Source: Prionace glauca
Taxonomy: Eukaryota; Chordata; Chondrichthyes; Carcharhiniformes; Carcharhinidae
Reading direction: 5' to 3'
Assembly: GCA_037974335.1 (NCBI GenBank)
Contig: CM075740.1
Coordinates: 13,971,071 to 14,035,070, forward strand
Length of the DNA stretch: 64,000 bases
This document shows positions 17,999 to 29,964 of the stretch, piece after piece. Below the pieces are notes generated by a model. It was not told the DNA's origin. It ran no database searches and saw only the letters and a list, made by a program, of their open reading frames with translations. The first letter of the stretch is position 1, and each line of letters opens with the position of its first letter. The position numbers and the translations under genes were made by a program.

Positions 17999-18890
17999 CT
18001 GTCTGCTAATCGAGTGGAGATGTCTGCAAACAGCCCACACGCTGCTTCTCAAACACTGTGCCTTACTCAACATTTCGGTGTAAAACCCGACGATATGTAT
18101 TTAATACCCGCAGGCAAATTCAAGTCACGGCAACCAACAGTTAGGAACAAAACTGTGTGGAACACAGATTTTCAAACAGGTTGTTACCGTTACTATGCCT
18201 ATTAAATCCCTATTTTTATCTCTAGATAAAACAACCGCCCTCGCCCATATATAACTAACTGTAGTCATTAAGTCAGGATTTATAGCAGTATTACACGGCT
18301 ATTAGTTAGCCACCCAAATGCAGAGCCCGAAACCCGCAGATGCCTTACCAGGAAAAGTGAAGCCAAACCACTTCTGACGCGGCAACAACTCCGACGCTGC
18401 ACCTCCAAACCTTTCGATATTAAAATAATTCCCGTCGCAATCACTACCCCCTCTCCGCTTTCTCCCATTTTGACCCTGTTTTTCTCTCCCCCCACCAAAG
18501 TTAACACGATTCGCTCACGTTGTAACTTTCTGTCCCATCTCGTTAGCACGCTTGGGATGAGGACAGCGTGAAATACAAAAATAAATCCGTGAAAAGAGAA
18601 AGGAAAAGGGTTGAAGTGACAGACTATATCACACACTATGCGTGCAGACAGTAGCACACGTCTGGGTGAAACACAGACATATATGAAACAAGTAATTTGC
18701 CCACGCTGTCTGTTTGCCCACCTACAAGTGGTTTCTCCGTCTGTAGAGTTATTACAATTCTGAATACTGTTATGACACACAATTATGTTGCAAGGGGAAG
18801 TTTTAAACATTATTTATATCTTTGAGCGTGTATTTAAACTGGGGCCACACAGATCTGTACAGCACATGCACTCCACAATTTTTAAGAAGA
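17999..18890. other. Unrecognised single-copy sequence
   Basis: No repeat recognised. A 176-codon minus-strand open frame (18280-18810) exists, but its composition, lack of domains and lack of splice context do not support a gene. Confidence 0.4.
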
Positions 18891-19226
18891 AGAAGAACCC
18901 TACACTGCAGAAACAGGCCCTTCGGCCCATCGAGTCTGCACCGAACACAATCCCACCCAGACCCTATCCCCATATCCCTACACATTTACCTGCTAATCCC
19001 TCTAACCTACACATCCCAGGACACTAAGGGGCAATTTTAGCATAGCCAATGAACCTAACCCGCACATCTTTGGACTGTGGGAGGAAACCGGAGCACCCGG
19101 AGAAAACCCACGCAGACACGAGGAGAATGTGCAAACTCCACACAGGCAGTGACCCGAGCCGGGAATCGAACCTAGGACCCTGGAGCTGTGAAGCAGCAGT
19201 GCTAACCACTGTGCTACCGTGCAACA
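18891..19226 (-). mobile_element. tRNA-derived SINE, HE1-like
   Basis: Full-length minus-strand copy: tail side CTACACTGCAGAAACAGGCC, head side GTGCTAACCACTGTGCTACC, with a B-box-like GGGAATCGAACCTAGG in reverse. Confidence 0.85.
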
Positions 19227-19286
19227 CCGATAGTGATAGTTAACCATTAACAAACTTCACCATTAACAAATGAGTGTCCTGATCTC

Positions 19287-19390
19287 ATGTAGTAAGAAGT
19301 CTCACGACGCCAGGTTAAAGTCCAATAGGTTTATTTGGAAGCAAACGCCACCAGCTTTCCCCAGTCTAACGCCGGCATCTCCACGTCCTG
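19287..19390. mobile_element. Penelope-like terminal fragments, head to head
   Basis: 19287-19354 is the terminal segment on the minus strand (AAGAAGTCTCACGACGCCAG, AAGTCCAATAGGTTTATTTG), and 19355-19385 is the outermost end on the plus strand (CCAGTCTAACGCCGGCATCT). The two face opposite ways with no spacer. Fossil fragment. Confidence 0.55.
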
Positions 19391-20560
19391 ATTTTTTTGT
19401 GGCAGGATAATTACCGAAGGGTAGAACTTTCCATTCTGAGCTGCTCCCCATGTGGACCTGAGATCCCCTTTTATCTCAAGGGACAAAAACTCCCGTCCTG
19501 GCGATGACTGAGCGGAGTTTTGATCCCCGAGTTAGTCCCGGAATTCGACAGGTCAGCTCCCAAGCACCAACTTTAAATTGGGCAGAAACCCCAGCGGGTA
19601 ACCGGGGAGAGAATTCTGCCAATCTCCAGCAGGAAAAATTCCAGGCGAATTTGGCCTTTGGAAAGCAGATGTGAGGAGGATGCACAGGCAGTGTAACAAA
19701 AGAAAGGCGACAAAGTATAACCGATTTACTGTCATGTTCTCAATAAAAACTAGCTTTCCATTATGATGCAATTCTGGATTCACGCAGAACTCAACAGGAC
19801 AATCTTAAAGGCATTTTTAACCAATATTGCTGATATTGTTTGCAATAATGTTGGTAAACAAAACATGTTAATAAAATAAAACAAAATCAGTTTCATTTTA
19901 CATTTGCATCTTATTCACTAGTTAAATATTAAAACACATCCAACAAACGTACACAAATTCATTTTACCATTTCTATTCTCTGTAAGTATTTACAAACGGC
20001 TATTAATGCAAGTCAAGCTAATTCTGCTGATACTTTTTATGTAGTAACTGCCCAGCTAGGTAATTCAATTTGATTGCTGATTGAAGTGATACAAAGACAA
20101 GGAAAATGACTTGTACGGAAGAAAATCAGACACAAAGCGACATAAAGGAGGAGATTGTCGAAGGCGCTGCCTGATCGCGCCATGTAAAGCTCTAGTCAAC
20201 ATTCAATATGCAACACACGGGTTCCATTGCTTTTGACCCATGGTGGGGATGAACTTTCACACAAGCCTTCGGAGCTGAGAATTTCGCACGTTTAATAATT
20301 TTAGTGAAACGATAACACCTCTCACCGCAGCACATCTACTGTTAGAGCCGTGTCTGCACAGGGCTCCCATGTATTGATGCCATCAGATGGGGCCGAGTAA
20401 TAGCAAGACGGGTCTTAAAGGTCACAAATGCTAGACTACATTTTGTGCCACATCCTTTGATTGCAAAATATACAACCGCAATGAAAAGTGCAGATTGCTC
20501 ACTGGCCACGTTCGAGTCTTCCTTTTAAAAATCTAAACATGATTAAAGGGTGAATGAAGG
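19391..20560. other. Unrecognised single-copy sequence
   Basis: AT-rich in 19700-20100; no named repeat and no credible exon. Confidence 0.4.
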
Positions 20561-21060
20561 CTATCACTGTCCTGCATTTCAGTTTTAGAGCTTACCTACA
20601 TCCTGTCCATCACAAACTTCAGCTATTTAGATCTCCGGAATATTGTAGGTCTCTTTCTGGACCTCAGCCCGCTGATTGTCAGTCCTATATGCCTGATATT
20701 GGTAGCTCCAGAATCCACTATTTCAGTCCTCTTCTGATCAAACCTACACCTTTCATCCCCCATACATATCAACTCATCAAAACGGCTATCCAACTAGCAC
20801 CAAGACATCCTCACCCCTTTGCTTTCTCATCTACACTGGCTCCCAATGCACCATCACCTCCAGTTTCAAATTCTCCTCCTTGCAGTCAAATCACTCCACC
20901 GCCACCACTCTCCCCCCTCGCACCCCCTCCCCCCCCCCCGCACCCCTGCCTTGTCAGTGCTCTGGAATATGTTCCACTTCTTCCCACTCCGGAAAAAAAA
21001 GTTTTAAAAATCCTGACCAGAACCTTAGTTGTACAAGCATAGTTAAATTAAGTGCGTCTG
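20561..21060 (+). repeat. C-rich decayed LINE-like repeat
   Basis: A pyrimidine-rich stretch including TCATCTACACTGGCTCCCAA and a C run near 20929-20939. The text resembles an L2-like LINE 3' part known from other cartilaginous fish, but too decayed to be sure. The 162-codon open frame here is Pro-rich by composition only. Confidence 0.35.
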
Positions 21061-21464
21061 GCCATTAATGTTGCAGTCTTGGTCATAAGTGTTCACTGTT
21101 TATTTTGGGCATGTAGTTTGGCTGCACCTGAGCGATAGGCTACTGACCCCATTGCATTGCCCCGTTGATGATAGCTTCCTCAACTGAAAACTTAGTTTTG
21201 ATAAAGTCATTGATCACTATTTGGAAATAAAAGCACTCCACTGCGATTTACTGGATTACTTGGAGGAATAACTGAATCTGAACATTATTCTGCCAAGCCT
21301 CCATTTTTAAATTCTCATCACACTCTTAAATAGGTCATTGGCCTTGCGCATCCCCTATCTCTGTAACCTGCTGAACTGGCATCATTCCTAATTACCCCTC
21401 ATGTCCTGTCTGAATTTATGGCGTCCTTTAGGCTCACTTCCTGCTCCCTTCGTTTTCCATAAAA

Positions 21465-22300
21465 CTGCTGACCACCCACCCTCCCTTCTGGTTACCCATG
21501 TTAGCTGATATTGTTAATAGTTCTCTCTCTTCAGGTAAGATCCCTCCCTCCTTAAAAACTGTGGTCATCACCTCTACACCTTTAAAAACCACTGGCGCAA
21601 CTATCTTTGTTAACTGCCTTACTTCCAAATCCCTTCTATTTCCTAAGCTCTGGAATGTGGTGTTTTCTCCTAACTATAGAAACCTATCTTTACAGGAGTT
21701 CCATTTTGAATCCCACCAACCAAGTTTCTACTTCAGTCACAATACCGAAATGACTCTTATCAAAGGGGCTGCATGGTAGCGCAGTGGTTAGCACTGCTAC
21801 TTCACAGCTCCAGGGTCCTGGGTTGAATTCAAGACTCAGGTCACAGTCTGTGTGGAGTTTGCACATTCTCCTTGTGTCTGTGTGGGTTTCCTCCGGGTAC
21901 TCCGGTTTCCTCCCACAGTCCAAAGATGTGCGGGTTAGGTTGATTGGCTATGCTAAGAAATTGCCCCTTAGTGTCCAGGGATGTGTAGGTTAGAGGGATT
22001 AGTGGGTATAATATGTAGGGATATGGGGATAGGGTCTGGGTGGGATTGTGTTCGGTGCAGACTCGATGGGCTGAAGAGCCTCTTTCCGTACTGTAGGGCT
22101 CTTTAACGCTATGATTCTACAAATGACATCTTAAATGAGTTCTCGAAATAAACTATCCCTCCTTGTACACCTCCATCTGCTTACAGCCTTTGGCATTGTG
22201 GACCATATTATCCACTTCCAATTCTTATCTGCCATCATCTGATTTGGTGGCGTTGAATTTGTTGGTTCCATTCTTAGCCAAATCATCATAACATGAAGAT
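21465..22300 (+). mobile_element. L2-like LINE RT fragment interrupted by a SINE
   Basis: Left part (21465-21660) reads like the L2-type block SSGxVPxxFKxAVVxPLLKKP: SSLSSGKIPPSLKTVVITST. Right part (22140-22295) reads TAFGIVDHI, matching the RT block AAFDTVDHxIL. Between them sits the SINE at 21765-22119. An old copy with several breaks. Confidence 0.55.
21765..22119 (+). mobile_element. tRNA-derived SINE, HE1-like, full length
   Basis: Head GGTAGCGCAGTGGTTAGCAC (A-box region), body TTTCCTCCGGGTACTCCGGT, tail GGGCTCTTTAACGCTATGAT. Inserted into the L2-like element. Confidence 0.9.
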
Positions 22301-22884
22301 TGCTGAAAAGGGACATGCTACCAAAGTTTTTCATTTTGTACTGCTCTGGACAAATGCAAGAATGCCAAATTCCAATTGATCACAACAATTTATACTACAG
22401 GTGGAAATGGAGTACCTGTTCGTTGACAAGCTGATGGAGTGGGACTTGCCAAAGTAAATAGCTGGGAGTTTGGTGAGTGAAGTATTCTTGCAGTTTATTC
22501 TTTTCCACAAATAAATCAAATTTTGGTTGCATTTAGCATTTAATTAAATTTACTATTTAAGTTAAATTGAAATTTCTTTCAGTCTTAAGCAAGGATAAAA
22601 ATGTTCACTACTGGAGAGCAGCTGTACAAAAAATAGTTAATTAGGAAGCTAGTTAATCTAGTTTTGGTAGCTGCAACAAACTGATTGCTCTCTAAGTCTC
22701 AGTATAATAAATACAAATGCCTCAGCGCAACTTGCATTGAGACTTGATAGGATGGGAAGTTGGTGAGTGAGGGGGTTAGAGGAAGAGGGAAGGAGCTGCT
22801 CCTTTCTTTTTATACCATTTTCAGTGTCCAATATTTGGTTCTTACAAGGGTCATGGGTGGAAGAGGGGACTCACATTGTTGAAA
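22300..22884. other. No recognised feature
   Basis: AT-rich sequence without a gene or a repeat I can name. Confidence 0.4.
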
Positions 22885-22945
22885 TGGCAGCGCGGACTCA
22901 TTGGGCCGAAGGGCCTGTTTCCCGTGCTGTGTTGTTCTTTGCTTT
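22885..22945 (+). mobile_element. Retroposon tail (GGGCCGAAGGGCCTGTTTCC type)
   Basis: Same 3' tail as at 30215-30291, ending TGTGTTGTTCTTTGC. Probably the 3' end of a SINE of a second subfamily or of its LINE partner. Confidence 0.6.
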
Positions 22946-23274
22946 TTACTCTGGTACAGAACAATAAGCTGATTGGGGAACAACTAGTAAATTATTCTTA
23001 TTGGACATGTAACAGATAGTTGGTAACATTAAGGTGTGGTGAGCAGATTGACTGAGTAGGATGTGCATCCTGTGGCATGTGGGAAGCATAGACTTACCAT
23101 GTCTCTAGACATCTGCAGAAAGTGTCACTGGTTGCATCTCCAAGACAGAGAATTACATGGATAGCACATTTAAGGAAGTGGTCACACCACAGATTAGGAA
23201 CAATTAAGCAGAGAGGCTATTGGTAATCACCACTCAGTCTAAGAGAACCAGGCAGATAGTTCAGGAGTCCTCTG
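22946..23274. other. No recognised feature
   Basis: No gene or named repeat seen. Confidence 0.35.
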
Positions 23275-23565
23275 GGTTGGCCTCACTCACTAAATCTCAC
23301 TAAATGGCAGGTGGTGGAATTCAATAATATCTAGAATTAAGAACCTACTGATCACCATGAAACCATTGTCAATTATCAAAAAAACCCATCTCGTTTACCA
23401 ATGTCCTTTAGGGAAGAAAATCTGCTGTCTTTACCTGATGGCCTACATGTGACTCCAGAGCCACAGCAATGTTGTTGACCTTCAACTGCCTTCCAAGGGC
23501 AATTAGGGATGGGCAATAAGTGCTGGCCAGCCAGCAGTGCCCATAATGCATAAAAAAATGGTTTT
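23275..23565 (+). repeat. Dispersed elasmobranch repeat
   Basis: Contains GATGGCCTACATGTGACTCC, GGGATGGGCAATAAGTGCTG and an A-rich end AATGCATAAAAAAATGG. Same unit as 3830-4040 and 43285-43700 (minus). The A-rich end suggests a SINE or LINE 3' end. Confidence 0.6.
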
Positions 23566-24060
23566 CCATTTTGGATACTGGCAGGGGTGATGTTTCCCCA
23601 GTGGGGTACATCAAGAACCAAGTCTATGGCACCATAGATGGCTCAGCTCCATGACAAGGGGAAGAAAAGAATGAAAGAGCAATAGTGATAGGGGATTCAT
23701 AGAATCATTCTATGATTTTGTAATAGGGGATTCATTGGTTAGGGAAGCAGACAGGCATTTCTGCAACTGATGGCTGCATCAGGGATGTCACATAGAATCC
23801 TTTTGGGGGAGGATGAACAGTCAGAAGTTGAATTCTACATTTGCACCAACGTGGGAAGAGGCCCTGAAACCTAGTAGTAGGGTGTAAAAAATAAATTATA
23901 AAGCAGAAATTTCAGAATTACTCTCAATGACAAATTCTAGGGAGAACAACTATATGAGAGTTGAGTGACTGAGCACACAACTGGAGAATTGTTGCAAAAG
24001 GGAGGGCATCAAGAAGCACTGGGACTAGTTCTGAGGCAGCTGTAACCAAGCAATATGGAT
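23566..24060. other. No recognised feature
   Basis: A 40-bp stretch with ATAGAATCATTCTATGATTT near 23698 looks like a SINE-type tail palindrome; nothing else is named. Confidence 0.35.
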
Positions 24061-24061
24061 A

Positions 24062-24175
24062 GAACTCTCCATTCACCTGACGAAGAGGGTAACCTCGAAA
24101 GCTTGCTTGCTTGTGAGAATATTATCAAATAAATCGGTTGGACTAAAACCTGGTGTTGTCAGACTTTTTACTAGA
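24062..24175 (+). mobile_element. Penelope-like 3' end (group A)
   Basis: TTCACCTGACGAAGAGGGTA, CGAAAGCTTGC, GGTTGGACTAAAACCTGGTG: the last about 110 bp of the group A element. Fossil fragment. Confidence 0.6.
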
Positions 24176-24309
24176 TTTCACCTTAGCAGGATCAATAACT
24201 CTGCAACAAAGATACATCCTTCTAAGACACAAAAAACCATCAGAAAAGTAAATCAGTGGCTAACAAAATAAATTAAATATTGCAATAGATGAATATAAAT
24301 GGATTATAA

Positions 24310-25095
24310 GGTGTAAAGTTATTCACTTCAGTAGAAAAACCTTAGAAGCAAATTATTTCTTAAGTGGTGAGATGTTGGGAAGATGTCCAAATGGATTGAG
24401 ATGACCTTGATCAGAAGTATTAAAAGCTAGCATGCAGGTCAGAAAGCAATTAGAAATGCATATGGTGTGTTGGCCTTCATCACAAGAGGATTCGAGTACA
24501 GGAGTAATAATGTCTTGCTGTAATTGCATAGAGCCTTGATGAGACCACAGATGGAGTTTGGACACAGTTCTGGTCACCTTATCTAAGGAAGGATCTACAT
24601 GCCATTGAGAGAGTGCAATGGAGGTTCATCAGATTAATCCCTGGAATGGCAGGATTGTCTTATGAGGAGCAATTGAGGAAACTGGGTCTGTATTTTCCAG
24701 AGCTTTGAAGAATGAGAGGCGATCTTATTGAAATTTATAAAATTCCTACTTGGCTCGACAGGGTAGATGTAGATAGAATGTTTCCGCTGACTGGTACATC
24801 TAGAATCAGGGGACTTCATATCAGAATAAAAGGTGATTTAAGACTGTGATGAGAAAGAATTTCTTCACTCAGGGGGTGGTGAATCTTTGGAAATCTTTAT
24901 CTCAGAAAACTGTGGAAGTGAAATCATTGGGAAGAGTCAAGTCAGAAATGGATGGACTTCTGCATACTAATAACATTAAGGTATATGGAGATAGTGAGGC
25001 AAAGTAGTGCTGAGGTAGATGATTGGCCATGATCTCATTGAATAGCAGTGCAGACTCATATGACCCAAATGGCCTTCTTCTGTTCCTCGGTTGAT
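24310..25095 (+). mobile_element. CR1-like LINE 3' half, old
   Basis: Nucleotide match to the CR1 C-terminal RT and 3' part: AGTTTGGACACAGTTCTGGTCACC, GAATGAGAGGCGATCTTATTG and GGGGGTGGTGAATCTTTGGA, ending near TGGCCTTCTTCTGTTCCT. No frame stays open. (The first quoted block is split by small changes relative to younger copies.). Confidence 0.7.
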
Positions 25096-25782
25096 TCTGA
25101 TTGGCTGAGCCATTGCCATGGCAAAAGAAATAGGGAACCATAGGCTCTGCATGTTATTGAAAAAAAATGGACAAGACTTGATTATATACCTTTTGTTTGC
25201 AGAGAACAAGTCCCTGTATATGAATGTATACCATTTCTAGCAAGCATAAATGAGCTGCATTAGGAGCTCGACTGATCACCTTAAATTGGTTAGTGGCTAT
25301 TGGCAGCTATTGTCACACTCCAGATTGCTCAGCAAGTGCTGTCCAATCACAAATTCATATCTAACAGCAGATATTTTGTTTGGGTTTTTACAAACGTGGA
25401 TTAGTTGAGTACTGTCTAGCACTCAGCAGGCAAACTCAAATGTTGTTTGACCTGATTAGCCAATAATTGGTACATACAACTTATGCATCTGGCATTTCAG
25501 AGTACCTAGAATCAATATAATTCAAACACAATGACTCAGACCCTGCAAACAAAAGAAATACGTTCAAGCTTGACACCTTTATTGAATTACCCAGAGCCTT
25601 TAGCACCCCATTGCTTTGTCTACAGCAATGCCTCAGCCAATCAAAACACTTTCCCTCCTGCAATGTGAATTGTTGTGATAATTTGAAATTTAGCATTCTT
25701 GCATTTGGCTCGCTACGTGGAAGATACAAGCTTCAACAATATACCTCTCTTTTAGGCAATATCTAAGAATATTGGACAGTCG
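25096..25782. other. No recognised feature
   Basis: AT-rich unique sequence with no gene seen. Confidence 0.4.
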
Positions 25783-26112
25783 GGTGACAGCGGGTGACAC
25801 TTCTGCCTCACAGCGCCAGGCACCCAGGTTCAATTTCGGTTTTGGTGATTGCTTGTGAGACTGTTCTCCTTGTCTCTATGTGGGTTTCCTCCAGGTGTCC
25901 CTGTTTCCTCCCACAGTCCAAAGAAATGCAGGTTAGGTAGATTGGCCATGATAAGTTGCCCCTTTGTGTCCTAAGATGTGTAGGTTAGGGGAATTGGCAA
26001 GGTAAGTATGTGGGGTTAGGGAATAGGACCTGTGTTAGATGCTCCAACAGAGAGCTGGTGCAAACTGAATTGACTGAATGGCCTTCTTCTGCAATGTAGG
26101 AATTCTATGATG
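25783..26112 (+). mobile_element. tRNA-derived SINE, HE1-like, diverged
   Basis: Head TTCTGCCTCACAGCGCCAGG, body GGGTTTCCTCCAGGTGTCCC, tail AATGGCCTTCTTCTGCAATG and AATTCTATGATG. Full length but more diverged than the copies at 7466 or 21765. Confidence 0.8.
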
Positions 26113-26374
26113 AGGAAAAGAAGAGTGCAACATTCCCAGATTTTAACTTCAGATGAACAAATAGCAGACAAGTCAAAAATGTTTCTCTTATCAATGTAAT
26201 TGGTTTCATTTGAATTTAAGATTCTTCCTTAGGAGTGGACTATATTAATTTCAAATGTAATATGGAATACAAATACATTATGATCACTTTTTTCCAATCA
26301 AGCTTTTACTATGAGTTTACTGGTGAATTTTGCCTTATTGCAAAATACTAGACCTAAAATAGATTTATATCTCA

Positions 26375-26505
26375 GCTCCGAAGAAAACGTGAAACATTAA
26401 CCCTGTTTCTTTCTCCAAAGATGCTGCCAGACCTGCTGGGTTTTTGCAGCAGTTTCTGTTTTTATTTCAGATTTCCAGCATCCAGAGTAATTTGCTTTCA
26501 ATTTA
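26375..26505 (+). repeat. Short dispersed repeat
   Basis: AAAGATGCTGCCAGACCTGC followed by TTTTTGCAGCAGTTTCTG and TTCCAGCATCCAGAGTAATTT: the same unit as 1515, 4690 and 51945, plus strand here. Confidence 0.6.
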
Positions 26506-26629
26506 GCTTTATTCCACAACATATTGCTCCAGGAAACAGTCATGAAACCATTCTACAAACTAACTATCTTCCAAATTACCTTTACCAACTTAACACTTCC
26601 AGGTGATATGAACATCAATGTCTCCTTGA

Positions 26630-27035
26630 GATCATAAGGAGTAGTAGCAGGAATAGGCCATTCTGCCCCACCTTTCAATAACATCACGGCTGATCTGATT
26701 GTGGCCTTAACAGCAGTTTCCTACCTGTGCTCCCTAACTTTAGATCAAAAACTAGCTAACTGCCTTGAACCTACTCAATGACCCAGCCTCCCTGGTCTCT
26801 GGGGAAGAGTATTCCAAAGATCAATGTTATGCTTGGAGAAGAAATTCCTCCTCATCACCATCTTAAATTAATTTTAAATTATGCCTCTTAGTTTTGTGTT
26901 ACCTTAAGAGGAAAAACATCCCCTCAATATGTATCATATCAAATGGCCTCAGAATCTTTACATTTTAGTCGGATCACCCCTCATTCTTTTAAACTTCAAT
27001 GATACAGGCCAACTTGATTAAACTTCCCTCGTAAG
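26630..27035 (-). mobile_element. CR1-like LINE 3' end
   Basis: Plus strand begins ATAAGGAGTAGTAGCAGGAA and contains GAAGAAATTCCTCCTCATCA and GATCACCCCTCATTCTTTTA, the reverse complement of a CR1 3' end. Confidence 0.7.
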
Positions 27036-27192
27036 AGAAGCCCTTCATCCCAGGAACTACTGGTTAAGGATCTTTTATTTGCAAATCCGACAACTGAACT
27101 GTAAAAGCCAGGCACACATCAAACGTCATCAAGAGGCTGACGACTTTGTTAGAAACAAAAAGTATTTATTGATAACGAGCAGTGTGCCCAGA

Positions 27193-27535
27193 CGGCACGG
27201 TAGCACAGTGGTTAGCAGGGCTGCTTCACAGCTCCAGGGACACAGGTTCAATTCCCGGCTTGGGTCACTGTCTGTGTGGAGTTTGCACATTCTCCTCGTG
27301 TTTGCATGGGTTTCCTCCAGGTGCTCTGGTATCCCCCCACAGTCCAAAGATGTGCAGGTTAGACCATGCTAAAAATTGCCCCTTAGAGTCGTGAGATGAG
27401 TAGGTTAAAGGGATTAGCGGGTAAATATGAAGGGATATAGGGGTAGGGCCTGGGTGGGATTGTGGTTGGTGCAGACTCGATGGGCCGAATGGCCTCCTTC
27501 TGCACTGTATGGTTTCTATGATCTATGATTCTATG
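27193..27535 (+). mobile_element. tRNA-derived SINE, HE1-like, full length
   Basis: Head GACGGCACGGTAGCACAGTG, B box GGTTCAATTCC, tail ATGGGCCGAATGGCCTCCTT and TATGATTCTATGAG. Confidence 0.9.
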
Positions 27536-27869
27536 AGATTGCAGCCTTAGGCTGCCCGGAGCAGTGATTCAGCTTTTATATGTCGACTACTACATGGCTG
27601 CCAGCCGAAGTAGGACTCAGTTAAGTCCTAAACGAGAGAGAGCTTCGTCCTGCAGGGTGATCATTCGCTCTCAGTTTTTACTGGTCCCTCAGGAACGTTG
27701 ACCCACTTCTGCTGTACTGTCATAAAGGGATAGGCAACACAAACACGTCAAAAAACTCCACTCTCTTCAACATCATTGACCTTTAGCGCAAGAAATCTCT
27801 GACCTGAGCCAACACCACACAAGCAAACACAAACCTCACCAACCCACACCCAACTTTTAGTGCACGAAG

Positions 27870-28490
27870 TTTAGTTGTTTGCCTGTGCTGTTTCCTTGGC
27901 AAACCTTGTCAAAGGCCTTACTAAAGTCCATGTAGACAGCATCAACTGCACTGTCCTCATCTACCTTCTTGGTTACCCTTTCAAAAAACTCAATCAAATT
28001 TGTGAGACATGATTTTCCACTCACAAAGCCATGCTGACTGTCCCTAATCAGTCCTTGCGTCTCTAAATACCTGTAGATCCTGTCTCTCAAAATACCTTCC
28101 AACAACTTACCCACACAGAGGCTCACTGGCCTGCAGTCCCCAGGCTTTTCCTTGCAGCCCTTTTTAAACAAAGGCACAACATTTGCCACTCTCCAATCTT
28201 CAGTCACCTCATCCATGGCTATCAATGATTCAAATATCTCAGATAGGGAATCCGTAATTTCCTCCCTAGTCTCTCTCAGTGTCCTAGGATACACTTAATC
28301 AGGTCCCAGGGGTTTATCTACCTTGATGAGTTTTAAGACTTCCAGCACCTCTTTCCCTGTAATAGGTACATTCCTCAAAACATCACCACTTAATTCCCCA
28401 AGTTCCCTAACATCCATGCTTTTCTCAACAGTAAATACCAAGGAGAAATATTCATTTAGGATCTCACACCACCTCTTTGTCTCAGAATTG
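27870..28490 (-). mobile_element. CR1-B LINE, N-terminal RT region
   Basis: Minus-strand frame of 145 codons (27857-28294) with ANVVPLFKKG, YRYLETQGLIRDSQHGF, SGKSCLTNLIEFFE and MDFSKAFDKV, all core reverse-transcriptase blocks upstream of the FADD motif. The part 3' of KAFDKV is missing. Further N-terminal sequence continues to about 28490. Confidence 0.85.
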
Positions 28491-28499
28491 TTAGTTCAG

Positions 28500-28980
28500 C
28501 TTTTAGCTGCATAAGTCTTGCATTCTGGACTCTCCTCCGTCCAATGTTCCTCCATCTCACGATCACCCTCTTCAATCTTATAGTGTTCATTACAGCCCAA
28601 CCCTTGAAATACAATCTTCTGATTGTTCCTTCCAATAGCTTGCACTTTGCTTGCACATACATCCGTGTTTAATTGTGTCCCTGTGAAGTGCCTCGGGAGG
28701 TTTCTTTATGTTAAAGATACCAAAGATGCAAGGAGTTGCTCTCAAATTATCCATTTAATTGCATCGTTGGACCATTTTGAGCAGTTTTCCCCAGTCTCAG
28801 AAACAAATTGCAACATGCTAATACTATCAATTAATGAAGAATTGATTGGTTTAATTAGCCCATATTAGTGGAATGCATTTCTCTAATCATAGTAATACTT
28901 ACAAAATAAAGTTATATTCAATTGATATATCCTCTTAAGACATATTAAAAGCTACTAAATGAACAAGAATGTCATATGAT
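28500..28980. other. Mostly unrecognised
   Basis: Contains a 60-bp stretch (GTGAAGTGCCTCGGGAGGTT) that resembles the end of a widespread elasmobranch repeat; otherwise nothing. Confidence 0.35.
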
Positions 28981-28984
28981 TCCT

Positions 28985-29222
28985 CTGGCAAGTGTAAACT
29001 GGATTCTCTTCAGACCACAATCACTCAAAGGGTGGTGAGTGAGTGGAATCGGCTGCCATCGGTGGTGGTGGAGGTGAACTTGTTGGGGTCTTTTAAGAGA
29101 CTTCTGGATGAGTACATGGGATTTAATGGGATTGAGGGTTATAGATAGGCCTGGTAGGTATGGATATAATCGGCGCAACTTGTGGGCCGAAGGGCCTGTT
29201 TGCGCTGTCGTGTTCTATGTTC
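28985..29222 (+). mobile_element. CR1-C LINE 3' end
   Basis: TCACTCAAAGGGTGGTGAGT, AATCGGCTGCCATCGGTGGT and tail GTGTTCTATGTTCTAC. Sister of the copy at 11363-11670. Confidence 0.75.
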
Positions 29223-29766
29223 TACATCAGAATGGGACTAAACACAGGACTTCATAACGAGGCAATCTCCAACCTTTTTCACTGAATGAATGTAAAAAGG
29301 AAGCAAAAGCCATTAACAGAGCAATGCCCTACATAAAGCAGGTCTGTGAAATGGAAGGAATCTGCCCACCTTCGATACTAATGCAAAAGAACAGCAACCA
29401 ACAAGTGAAGCTACAGCACTCTCACAGGCAAGAAAAGTGCTTTAGTGCTCAGTCAGGGTATTAGTAAGCAGGCTTCCTTAATCATGACCTTACTGAGGGG
29501 GTGGAGGATATGATGAAAGTAAAACTGCGATACTCAGTCTGTATAAAGATTGGGGGATCTCCAGCAACTTGTATCAGGCTACCCTCTTTATGTCCAACAA
29601 ATGGTGACTCACTACCAGCTCCTACAAGAAGATTTTGAATAGATGAAGCGGTAAACCAGCATTGTAGTGATTCACCGCAGAAATCACAATTTCTGTTGTT
29701 CTAGTTCTTTAACTGTACTGTGTACAGACTATTTGGAAAGCTTTTCATTATGTTGACTTTTTTAGA
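29223..29766. other. No recognised feature
   Basis: No gene or named repeat seen. Confidence 0.4.
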
Positions 29767-29960
29767 GTGGCACGGTGGCACAGCGGTTAGCACTGCTGCC
29801 TCACAGCACCAGGGACACGGGTTCAATCCTGGCCTTGGATGACTGTCTGTGTGGAGTTTGTACGTTATCCCTGTATCTGTGTGAGTTTGCTCCAGTTGCC
29901 TCCTACAGTCTGAAAGATGCGCAAGTTAGGTGGATTGGGCATGCTAAATTGCCCCTTAAC
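29767..29960 (+). mobile_element. tRNA-derived SINE, HE1-like, 3'-truncated
   Basis: Head GGCACGGTGGCACAGCGGTT with B-box-like GGTTCAATCCTGG, body to GCTAAATTGCCCCTTA, then cut off and followed directly by another SINE. Confidence 0.8.
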
Positions 29961-29964
29961 CATC

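Noticed and set aside
18280-18810. 176-codon open frame on the minus strand
   Set aside because: No domain, no splice or promoter context, unusual composition; probably chance.
20554-21042. 162-codon Pro-rich plus-strand open frame
   Set aside because: Pyrimidine-rich decayed repeat; proline content follows from C runs.
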